DNA of 13,179 bases, from the NCBI GenBank assembly GCA_026397675.1, contig JAPLUH010000483.1, positions 1-13,179 of the forward strand. Direction: 5' to 3'. The notes under the pieces were generated by a model. The model worked only from the letters and a program-made list of their open reading frames with translations. It made no database searches and was not told the DNA's origin. A program made the position numbers and the translations under genes. Shown here piece after piece: positions 6,785-13,179 of the stretch (position 1 is the stretch's first letter; each line of letters starts with the position of its first letter). The stretch comes from Verrucomicrobiota bacterium (GTDB lineage: Bacteria > Verrucomicrobiota > Verrucomicrobiia > Limisphaerales > UBA9464).

Positions 6785-8296
6785 ATGCAGACGCCACCGG
6801 ACAGGGATGTCCGCCTCTTGGAAGCTCCCGATATCGTCCTCGTCGGCAGCGGCATCATGTCCGCGACGCTCGGGGTGATGCTCAAGCGGCTCGACCCGCG
6901 TCTGCGTATCCAGGTGGTTGAGGCTACCAAGGACCTGGCCTCTGAAGCCTCGGACGGCTGGAACAATGCGGGTACGGGCCACGCGGGATTGTGTGAGATG
7001 AGCTACACACCGTCTCGAGATCCGGACGGCCGGGTGCCGATCGGCAGAGCGCTGCGGATCTTCGAGCAATTCGAGCAATCGAAGCAGTTTTGGGGCTCTG
7101 CGACCGCCGATGGCCTGGTGGGAGCCCCCTCGGATTTCATCCATGCGGTGCCGCATGTCTGCTTTGTGAAGGGCGCTGAGAACGTGGACTTTTTGCGCGC
7201 CCGCCATGCAGCAATGGCGGAACATTATTTCTTCGGTGGCATGACCTTTACCACCGATGCGTCGACGATCCATCAGCGAGCTCCCCTGGTAATGGAAGGC
7301 CGAGAGCCCGGACCCGTCGCAGCCACGACGGGCGATGGCACCGAAGTGGACTACGGACTGCTGGCCCGCCGTTTGTGTGGTTGGCTGGCGGAGCAGGAGC
7401 AGTGCGGTATCGTAGCCGGATGGAAGGTAACCCGACTTCAGCGCGGTGCGGGTGAGTGGCATCTCTCCTTGCGATGCAGCGCCTCTGGAGAAGAGCGCCA
7501 ACAGCGTACGAAGTTTGTCTTTGTCGGTGCCGGCGGCGGCAGCCTGCCCTTGCTGCAATCCACGGGTCTCGCCGAGGTGGAGGGACTGGGTGGGTTTCCC
7601 ATTGGCGGTCAGTGGCTCGTTTGCGACGCGCCCTCGATTTGTGCCCGACATGACTCCAAAGTTTACGGCTTAACGCCGCCCTCATCGCCCAGTCTGGGTG
7701 CCGGGCACCTCGATGTGCGGCGGCTCAACGGACAGCGCCAATTGCTCTTCGGACCGTTTGCCTCATGGACGACCCGTTTCCTTAAACAAGGGCATTGGAG
7801 TGATCTGCCCCTCTCGATTCACGGGGGCAATTTAGGCGCGTTGCTTCAGACCGCCGCGCGGAATCTCCCACTGGTGAAGTATCTCATCACCCAGGGGCTG
7901 AAAAGTATGGCCCATCGGATGGAAGCGGTGCGCGAGTTTTATCCCAATGCCCGCGTGGAAGACTGGAGGCTCGTTCAAGCCGGCGTCCGCGTGCAGGCCA
8001 TTAAGAGGGCAGACCGCGGTAAATTGTCTTTCAGCACTGAGGTGTTTTCGTCCGCCGACCGCTCGATCGCGGCCATGTTGGGCGCTTCGCCCGGAGCATC
8101 GGTCGCGGTGAACATCGCGCTCGAGGTCGTCCAGAATTGTCTTCCGCAGTTGCTGGGCTGCTCCGAAGGCCTGGAGCGGATGAAGCGAATGATCCCGACG
8201 TTCGACCAAGACCTGAAGCAACCCGCCAGCGTCCCCTTATTCGAGAAGACCCACCGCGAGGCCGCCGAGAGGCTGCAACTCCATCCTTCAGCATGA
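6785..8296 (+). CDS. mqo: Malate:quinone oxidoreductase
   Basis: FAD-dependent, membrane-peripheral enzyme that oxidises L-malate to oxaloacetate and passes electrons to quinone. The 503 residues fit the family length of about 490-540. The FAD-binding N-terminus is DIVLVGSGIMSATLG (16-30), with E46 at the end of the second strand. Highly conserved blocks include ASDGWNNAGTGHAGLCE (55-71), the VFVGAGGGSLPLLQ segment, GGFPIGGQW, FGPFA and LGASPGASVAV. No membrane segment is present, as expected. The start ATG at 6785 is 18 bases after the lactonase gene. The gene ends in an ATGA overlap with the SDR remnant, which suggests the two were once translationally coupled. Its place in a sugar-acid operon is unusual; it may act on malate from the pathway or on a related 2-hydroxyacid. 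Confidence 0.92.
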   Translation: MQTPPDRDVRLLEAPDIVLVGSGIMSATLGVMLKRLDPRLRIQVVEATKDLASEASDGWNNAGTGHAGLCEMSYTPSRDPDGRVPIGRALRIFEQFEQSKQFWGSATADGLVGAPSDFIHAVPHVCFVKGAENVDFLRARHAAMAEHYFFGGMTFTTDASTIHQRAPLVMEGREPGPVAATTGDGTEVDYGLLARRLCGWLAEQEQCGIVAGWKVTRLQRGAGEWHLSLRCSASGEERQQRTKFVFVGAGGGSLPLLQSTGLAEVEGLGGFPIGGQWLVCDAPSICARHDSKVYGLTPPSSPSLGAGHLDVRRLNGQRQLLFGPFASWTTRFLKQGHWSDLPLSIHGGNLGALLQTAARNLPLVKYLITQGLKSMAHRMEAVREFYPNARVEDWRLVQAGVRVQAIKRADRGKLSFSTEVFSSADRSIAAMLGASPGASVAVNIALEVVQNCLPQLLGCSEGLERMKRMIPTFDQDLKQPASVPLFEKTHREAAERLQLHPSA

Positions 8297-8373
8297 TAAC
8301 CCTGACAGACAAAATCGCCCGCGTCACCGGCCGCGCCATGACCGTGGATGGCGGCTATACCGCGGGAAAATAG
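8293..8373 (+). pseudogene. Short-chain dehydrogenase (SDR) remnant, middle deleted
   Basis: A 26-codon reading frame overlaps the mqo stop as ATGA. It reads MITLTDKIARVTG and then, without the expected 220 or so residues, AMTVDGGYTAGK, joined by a single Arg. The first part is the N-terminal beta strand of classical SDR enzymes (DKVALVTG). The second is the SDR C-terminal motif (VTGQ/R-x-x-x-VDGGYTA). Both motifs contain Val-Thr-Gly, and the junction GTCACCGGC (8323-8331) could belong to either end, so deletion between short direct repeats is a simple explanation. The Rossmann glycines after TG, the catalytic Ser-Tyr-Lys and everything between are gone, so it cannot be an enzyme. An SDR here would fit a sugar or keto-sugar-acid dehydrogenase next to the FAH gene. 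Confidence 0.75.
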
Positions 8374-8411
8374 AAGCCCACCATTTCCACCCTCACTCAC
8401 CACAATAAACC

Positions 8412-9221
8412 ATGCGCATTATCCGCCACCAAGCCACCGATGGCTCCATCCAGCTCGCAGCCCTTCAGCCCGACGGCACCGCCCGGGGCATCCAGGGCGA
8501 CCTTTTCGGTAGCTTTCGCGTCACCGACGCGGTCGTGACTCCCGGCAGGCTCCTGGCACCGCTGCAGCCCACCACCCTCTTCTGCATCGGCCTGAACTAC
8601 CGGAAGCATGCCGAGGAAAGCAACGCCCCCATCCCGAAGTTTCCGGTGCTGTTCATGAAGTCCCCCAGCGCGGTGCAAAACCCTGGCGAAAGCATCGTGC
8701 TGCCTCGGCATCTCCGGAGCGACGAGGTGGACTACGAGTGCGAACTGGCCGTGGTCATCGGCAAGGCCTGCAAGAACGTCTCCAAAGCCAACGCCCTCGA
8801 TTATGTGTTGGGCTACACCTGTGCGAACGATGTCAGCGCCCGCGACTGGCAAATTCAACGCGGCGGCAGCCAATGGTGCCGCGGCAAGACCTTCGACACG
8901 TTTGCGCCGCTGGGCCCATGCCTAGTGCTCAAGGATGAAATCCCCGATCCGAACGCGCTGCGCATCCAGACCTTCCTCAACGGCAAGACGATGCAGGACT
9001 GGAACACGAACGACATGATCTTTGACGTGCCCACACTCATCGAGTTCCTGAGCGGAAGCACCACGCTGCTCCCCGGCACCGTCATCTTCACTGGAACGCC
9101 CCAAGGCGTCGGATTTGCGATGAAACCTCCCGTTTTCTTGCAACCCGGTGACACCGTGACCATCGACATCGAGAAGATTGGTGCGCTGACCAATCCCGTC
9201 GTGGCCGAGTCGACTGTTTAG
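8412..9221 (+). CDS. Fumarylacetoacetate hydrolase (FAH) family protein
   Basis: A 269-residue cytoplasmic metal-dependent enzyme of the FAH superfamily, which cleaves or hydrates 2-oxo or 2,4-dioxo acids. The small N-terminal domain (1-50) precedes the catalytic fold with GLNYRKHAEE (60-69), FMKSPSAVQNPG (81-92), the metal ligands E109 and E111 in VDYECELAVVIG, D140 in CANDVSARDWQ, GKTFDTFAPLGP (158-169) and TGTPQGVGF (227-235). Length and motifs are complete. Relatives include 2,4-diketo-3-deoxy-L-rhamnonate or -fuconate hydrolase, ureidoglycolate lyase and acylpyruvases. Next to an SMP-30 lactonase, an SDR remnant and an ACS-type transporter, a diketo-sugar-acid hydrolase is the best guess. 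Whether it makes pyruvate is inferred from context. It starts 38 bases after the SDR remnant, with no Shine-Dalgarno sequence. Confidence 0.88.
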   Translation: MRIIRHQATDGSIQLAALQPDGTARGIQGDLFGSFRVTDAVVTPGRLLAPLQPTTLFCIGLNYRKHAEESNAPIPKFPVLFMKSPSAVQNPGESIVLPRHLRSDEVDYECELAVVIGKACKNVSKANALDYVLGYTCANDVSARDWQIQRGGSQWCRGKTFDTFAPLGPCLVLKDEIPDPNALRIQTFLNGKTMQDWNTNDMIFDVPTLIEFLSGSTTLLPGTVIFTGTPQGVGFAMKPPVFLQPGDTVTIDIEKIGALTNPVVAESTV

Positions 9222-9249
9222 CCGCTGAATCGTCCCACTCCAGCGCTCC

Positions 9250-10480
9250 ATGAACCCCTCCGCCGTCGACCCCATCGCACTGCGACGCAAAGTCGCATGG
9301 AGGATCCTGCCGCTGGTCGTTGTCCTGTATATCGTCTCCTACCTCGACCGTGCGAACGTGGCGTTTGCCAAGCTGCGCATGGGGAAGGCTTTAGGGTTCT
9401 CCGACGAGGTGTTTGGCTTCGGCATTGGTGTGTTTTTTATCGGCTACCTCTTTCTTGAGATTCCCGGTGCGTTGCTCGTGGAGCGGTGGGGCGATGGCCT
9501 TCGTGAAGACGCCATCGCAATTCTACTGGGCGCGATTTGTTCTCGGCGTGGCCGAGGCGGGTTTCTTCCCGGGCATCATCGTGTATTTCACACACTGGTT
9601 TGCGCAGAGAGACCGCTCGCGTGCGTTGTCAGGATTGCTGGTGGCCGTGCCGCTGAGTCTCGCGCTCGGTGCGCCGGTATCGTTGATGCTGTTGGATGTG
9701 CACTGGTTCGGCCTCGAGGGCTGGCAGTGGATTTTTATCATTGAGGGACTGCCTGCTGTCCTGCTGGGAGGCATCGTTTTGGCTTGTTTCACCGATCGGC
9801 CAAGAAATGCCAAATGGTTGACGCAGCCCGAGCGAGATTATTTGGAGGGGGTACTTGCCGCTGAAGCGACGGCCAAAGAATCGACCGCAAAAATCTCCGT
9901 CTGGCAGGCGTTGCGTTTGCCCGCGGTGTGGACGCTCGTATTCGGCGTGATGATCGGTAACAGCGGCGGCTATGCCCTCAACTTCTGGTTGCCAACCACG
10001 GTGAAAAACCTCTCCGGTGGCTCCGACCAAATGACGCTCTTCTACAGCGCTGTTTACTACTGTTGCGGCATCCTCAGCGTCATCATCTCGGGCCAGACCG
10101 CCGATCGCACAGGGGATCGCAAATGGCATGCGGCAGGCGGCATGATCGCCACGGGCATTTTTCTCATCTGCAGCACTATTCCAGGCCAAGGCTTTGGCAC
10201 TCAAATGGCATGGCTCTGCCTCACTGCACTCGGAGCGTTTTTCTGGATCTCGCCCTTTTGGACGCTGCCATCGCTCACGCTCACCGCCTCTGCCGCCGCA
10301 GTGGCCACGGGTTTAATCAACATGGGAGCCAACCTCGCTGGCTATCTCGGCAACCACGTCACCGGTTGGCTGCGTACGAACGGCTTTAGCGAGACGCAGT
10401 GCCTCCATTTCCTCGCTGCATGCTTCGTCGTCGGTGGCGTTATCATTAGCTTTCTGCGTCTCAAGCCCAAAACCGCATGA
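9250..10480 (+). pseudogene. MFS transporter, ACS (sugar-acid/anion) family, frameshifted by a deletion
   Basis: The N-terminus has typical anion:cation symporter features: RRKVAWRILPLVVVLYIVSYLDR with NVAFAKLRM, then GFGIGVFFIGYLFLEIPGALLVERWG. After Trp-Gly near 9490 this frame turns to nonsense and stops at 9744. The family continues in another frame from about 9491 with AMAFVKTP, RFVLGVAEAGFFPGIIVY and the remaining helices to the stop at 10480. About 17-18 residues between ERWG and AMAF are missing compared with relatives, covering most of the third membrane helix. The frame change fits a deletion of 3n+2 bases, about 53. Without repair this encodes no working permease. The intact family imports sugar acids such as galactonate, tartrate or rhamnonate. 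The gene ends in an ATGA overlap with the E1 gene. Confidence 0.8.
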
Positions 10481-12006
10481 GTCCCCACACGAACAAATCA
10501 TCTCCCCTTCAACTCTACCGAACCATGCTCACCATCCGCATGGTGGAGGAGCGTCTGGCGAAATCGCATCAACGCGGACTCATCCACGGAGCCTGCCATA
10601 CCTATGTCGGACAAGAAGCCATTGCGACGGGGGTGTGCGCGCACTTGCACAACGCGGACGCCATTTTCAGCACGCACCGGGGTCACGGTCATGCACTAGC
10701 AAAAGGCATGGAGCCGGGGCAACTCATGGCCGAACTCTTTGGTCGTGAGACGGGCTGCTCGCGCGGTCGCGGCGGGTCCATGCATCTCTTTGCCCCAGAG
10801 ATCGGAATGATGGGCACCAGCGGCATTGTGGGTCCCTGCATCTTGCAAGCGGCCGGTGCGGGCTACAGTTCCTTGATCCTCAAGAGCGGCCAGGTGGGTG
10901 TCGCATTTTTCGGCGATGGTGCCGCAAATAACGGCGCGTTCCACGAAGGACTGAACATGGCGAGCATCTGGAAACTCCCGGTGCTGTTCGTCTGCGAAAA
11001 CAATCAGTTCGCCACAGAAGTTCCCTTCGCCAGTGTTGCAGGCAATTCCAGCGTTGCAGCCCGGGGTGCCGCCTATGGCATGGCCAGCATCGAAGTGGAT
11101 GGCAACGATGTGCTCGCCGTCGAAGCCGCTGCAGGCGAGGCCGTGACGCGCGCACGGGACGGCGGCGGGCCCACGCTCATCGAATGCACGACCTACCGCA
11201 CTCGGGCGCATGCCGAGGGCATGGGCGACTTCACTTACCGCACCCGGGAAGACGTGGAGCAATGGAGGGCACGATGCCCGATCGCTCGACTGAAGAAGCA
11301 CCTTTTGGAGCACGGGCTCTCAAGTGATGCCCAGCTGGACTCCATCGAACAGGAGGTCGCTGCACTCACCGAAGCGGCGCATGAGTTTGCTGAAAAAAGC
11401 GCTTATCCCACGGCCGAGAGCGCCACCTCCCATGTCTATGCGGTGTCCGCCAACGCACCGCATCGGGAGGCGCCGTCGACCTCCTCGGCCACGCGCGAGA
11501 TCACCTTCATGAAGGCCACCCTTGAGGCGCTGACGGAAGAGATGGCGCGCAATCCAAAGATCTTCGTCATGGGCGAAGGCATCGGTGTGCGCGGTGGCAA
11601 CTTTGCCACTACCAGCGGCCTGTTTGCAGTGCATGGAGCGGCTCGGCTGCGTGACACGCCTATTTGCGAGCGGGGCTTCGTGGGTCTGGCGGGGGGCGCA
11701 GCGATGACCGGCACGCGGCCTGTGGTAGACTTCATGTTTGCCGACTTCGTGCTCGATTCGGTCGGCGAGATCGTCAACCAAATCGCCAAGATGCAATACA
11801 TGAGCAGTGGGCGACTCAAGATGCCCGTGCTCCTGCGGGGATGCATCGGCATCGGCCATGCGGCGGCCACCCATCATAGCGGCAGCTACTACTCGATGTA
11901 TGCGCACTTCCCAGGATTGCGAGTCGTGGTGCCGTCCTCACCGCGTGATGCTAAAGGCTTACTCATGACCGCGCTCACCTGTGACGTTCCCGTGCTGTTC
12001 CTCTAA
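10477..12006 (+). CDS. 2-oxoacid dehydrogenase E1 alpha/beta fusion, cut by an in-frame TAA
   Basis: Thiamine-diphosphate E1 of a pyruvate/acetoin/branched-chain-type dehydrogenase complex, with alpha and beta subunits in one chain. E1 alpha occupies residues about 10-320, with HRGHGHALAKG (67-77) and the ThDP motif GDGAANNGAFHEGLNMASIW (146-165) ending at N175-N176. A linker at about 322-340 leads into E1 beta: REITFMKATLEALTEEM (340-356), FVMGEGIG (363-370), ERGFVGLAGGAAMTGTRPVV (398-417) and GLRVVVPSSPRDAKGLL (480-496). Translation stops at 12004-12006 after PVLFL. The same frame resumes at once with HRELM and the rest of E1 beta to 12468, so TAA stands where relatives have Glu (GAA); one G-to-T change explains it. 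As it stands the protein is 509 residues instead of 663 and lacks the transketolase C-terminal domain. It overlaps the transporter gene by ATGA. Confidence 0.88.
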   Translation: MSPHTNKSSPLQLYRTMLTIRMVEERLAKSHQRGLIHGACHTYVGQEAIATGVCAHLHNADAIFSTHRGHGHALAKGMEPGQLMAELFGRETGCSRGRGGSMHLFAPEIGMMGTSGIVGPCILQAAGAGYSSLILKSGQVGVAFFGDGAANNGAFHEGLNMASIWKLPVLFVCENNQFATEVPFASVAGNSSVAARGAAYGMASIEVDGNDVLAVEAAAGEAVTRARDGGGPTLIECTTYRTRAHAEGMGDFTYRTREDVEQWRARCPIARLKKHLLEHGLSSDAQLDSIEQEVAALTEAAHEFAEKSAYPTAESATSHVYAVSANAPHREAPSTSSATREITFMKATLEALTEEMARNPKIFVMGEGIGVRGGNFATTSGLFAVHGAARLRDTPICERGFVGLAGGAAMTGTRPVVDFMFADFVLDSVGEIVNQIAKMQYMSSGRLKMPVLLRGCIGIGHAAATHHSGSYYSMYAHFPGLRVVVPSSPRDAKGLLMTALTCDVPVLFL

Positions 12007-12018
12007 CATCGTGAGCTC

Positions 12019-12468
12019 ATGTCGGTGATGGGGCCTGTGCCTGAGGATGTATTTTTCATCGATTTCGGTAAGGCCGCCATCGTTCGCGAAGGCAGCGATG
12101 TCACCGTCGTCGCGCTCGCACTGATGGTGCACAAGACGCTTGCGGCCTGTGAAACGCTCGCCGCCGAAGGCATCTCGGTAGAACTCATCGACCCGCGTAC
12201 CGTGGCCCCGCTCGACGTGGACACCCTTTTGCGCTCCGTCGCCAAGACAGGACGCCTCCTGATCGTGGATGAAGACTTCGCGCACTGCGGCATTAGTGCC
12301 GAGATTGCTGCCCAATTGGCCGATCGCGGATTTGACGATCTAGATGCTCCTATCCGCCGCCTCAACGGCAAACCCTCTCCCACGCCGTATAGTCCAACCT
12401 TGGAGGCCGCGGTGGTGCCGAATGTTGAGGCCATCGCCAACGCGATCCGCAGTCTCCACGCCGAGTGA
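12019..12468 (+). CDS. C-terminal (transketolase-C) domain of the interrupted E1 beta
   Basis: 149 residues in the same frame as the preceding E1 fusion, separated from it only by the TAA stop and four codons. It contains FGKAAIVREGSDVTVVALA (residues 16-34), VELIDPRTVAPLDVDTLL (54-71), RLLIVDEDFAHCGISAEIAA and the terminal VPNVEAIANAIRSL, all standard for the C-terminal domain of E1 beta that completes the E1 tetramer. It is the tail of a broken gene rather than a separate family. ATG at 12019 could allow reinitiation 12 bases after the stop, giving a clean one-domain polypeptide. No Shine-Dalgarno sequence supports this. An annotation as one pseudogene spanning 10477-12468 would be equally fair. 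Confidence 0.8.
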   Translation: MSVMGPVPEDVFFIDFGKAAIVREGSDVTVVALALMVHKTLAACETLAAEGISVELIDPRTVAPLDVDTLLRSVAKTGRLLIVDEDFAHCGISAEIAAQLADRGFDDLDAPIRRLNGKPSPTPYSPTLEAAVVPNVEAIANAIRSLHAE

Positions 12469-12541
12469 TCATGATCATTCAGCCATCGTATCCCGCTTCC
12501 TCAAATTTAGAGGGGGCCCAAAAACCTTACAGCGCATAGTC

Positions 12542-13179
12542 ATGCCCATCGAAATTCAACTGCCGCGTCTCGGGTGGTCCATGGAGGAAGGCAAATTCCT
12601 CGATTGGTTGAAAAAAGACGGCGATTTCATTCAAGAAGGCGAGCCGCTCTTCACACTCGAGAGCGACAAAGCCGCCCAAGAAATCGAGTCCATTGACGCC
12701 GGAATTCTCCACATTCCCTCCAACGGCCCCAAGCCCGGTGACCTTGTGCAAGTGGGGCAAGTTCTGGGTTACCTGTTGTCCGAAGGCGAATCCGCTCCCG
12801 GCCTATCGCCGCAACGTTCTGCTGCCAACCCGCAGGCCTGTGGGCTCGATCCATCGGCGGAAGGTAAATCTCAAAGGGTGGATGTCAGTCAATCCACTGA
12901 AGGAACCCTGCCTCGCGCCACGGCGGGCCACCCCGCTTCTCCGCGTGCCCGCCGAGCCGCCAAGCAGCACTGCGTTGATCTCTCCACACTCTCTCCCTCC
13001 GGCCAGGGTGGGCGCATTAAAGAGTGTGATGTTCTCGCCGCCGCCGACTCCGCGTCCTCCTTTGGCATGATATCGGTGCCGCTCACGCCCCTGCGCAGAT
13101 ACTACGCTGCGCGGTTGATGCACAGCCGCCAAACCACCGGTCCTGTGACCATCACTGGACGGTGCGATGCCACCGAGTT
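12542..13179 (+). CDS. Dihydrolipoamide acyltransferase (E2), partial at the window end
   Basis: The E2 core of the same 2-oxoacid dehydrogenase complex, transferring the acyl group from E1 to CoA. 212 residues are visible and the gene runs off the right edge. Residues 1-78 are a lipoyl domain; the lipoylated lysine is K43 in LESDKAAQEIES (39-50). A Ser/Ala/Pro-rich linker at about 82-130 leads to the peripheral subunit-binding domain, ASPRARRAAKQHCVDLSTLS through GRIKECDVLAA (132-167), which holds E1 or E3. The start of the catalytic domain follows, PLTPLRRYYAARLM (180-193) and PVTITGRCDATE (201-212). The start ATG is 73 bases after the E1 stop, with no Shine-Dalgarno sequence. No frame break is seen in the visible part. 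An E3 (lipoamide dehydrogenase) gene may lie downstream, outside the window. Confidence 0.9.
   Translation, partial: MPIEIQLPRLGWSMEEGKFLDWLKKDGDFIQEGEPLFTLESDKAAQEIESIDAGILHIPSNGPKPGDLVQVGQVLGYLLSEGESAPGLSPQRSAANPQACGLDPSAEGKSQRVDVSQSTEGTLPRATAGHPASPRARRAAKQHCVDLSTLSPSGQGGRIKECDVLAAADSASSFGMISVPLTPLRRYYAARLMHSRQTTGPVTITGRCDATE

Noticed and set aside
9250..9744. A separate 164-residue protein from the first transporter frame
   Set aside because: Only the first 80 or so residues have family character; the rest is out-of-frame sequence of the same transporter gene.
12004..12006. Programmed stop-codon recoding in the E1 gene
   Set aside because: The codon is TAA, not the TGA or TAG used for selenocysteine or pyrrolysine, and no structured element follows it. 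A point change or sequencing error is simpler.
12466..12477. Perfect palindrome TGATCATGATCA after the E1 gene
   Set aside because: It overlaps the stop codon, has no loop or T-run, and a single 12-base palindrome of this simple composition is weak evidence for a regulatory site.

Overview
The window looks like a chromosomal segment of a Verrucomicrobiota-type bacterium. This is an inference from gene style: a secreted SUMF1/formylglycine-enzyme-like protein ending in InlB-type B-repeats, a secreted NGN-repeat beta-propeller, a one-chain E1 alpha/beta dehydrogenase, a structured intergenic repeat of a type I associate with that phylum, and start codons that nearly all lack Shine-Dalgarno sequences. 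All convincing genes are on the + strand. No tRNA, rRNA, CRISPR array or transposase was seen.

Left part (1-3210). A winged-helix DNA-binding protein (32-1084) starts in a cluster of GTTGGG/CCCAAC palindromes and carries a GC-rich, Pro/Gly-rich block that looks inserted in frame. It is followed by a large exported SUMF1-like protein (1159-3210) lacking one of the two catalytic cysteines of true formylglycine-generating enzymes.

Middle (3211-3743). This stretch of about 530 bases has no convincing gene. It holds a folded repeat of about 160 bp with imperfect terminal inverted repeats, a small nested inverted repeat, and a second copy of the repeat's left edge. The stop codon of the upstream gene lies inside the repeated sequence.

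Right part (3744-13179). This is a long same-strand run, closely spaced from 4721 onward, that reads like a catabolic operon for a sugar acid or hydroxy acid: a secreted beta-propeller protein, an NAD-dependent 2-hydroxyacid dehydrogenase, a Tat-exported SMP-30/gluconolactonase-family protein, malate:quinone oxidoreductase, a remnant of a short-chain dehydrogenase (SDR), a fumarylacetoacetate-hydrolase (FAH) family enzyme, an ACS-type MFS transporter, a fused E1 alpha/beta 2-oxoacid dehydrogenase and the start of its E2. One consistent model (inference) is uptake of a sugar acid or lactone, oxidation, lactone opening, cleavage of a keto-acid intermediate by the FAH enzyme to pyruvate, and conversion of pyruvate to acetyl-CoA by E1/E2, with malate:quinone oxidoreductase feeding electrons to quinone. 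No sugar-acid dehydratase is present in the window.

The most striking observation is that three members of this run carry separate lesions. The SDR is reduced to 26 codons joining its N-terminal and C-terminal motifs at a shared Val-Thr-Gly sequence. The transporter has lost about 50 bases, including most of one membrane helix, and is out of frame. The E1 fusion has a single in-frame TAA where the family has Glu, exactly at a domain boundary. The neighbouring dehydrogenase, lactonase, mqo, FAH and E2 genes look intact. Either the pathway is decaying or some of the lesions are sequence errors.
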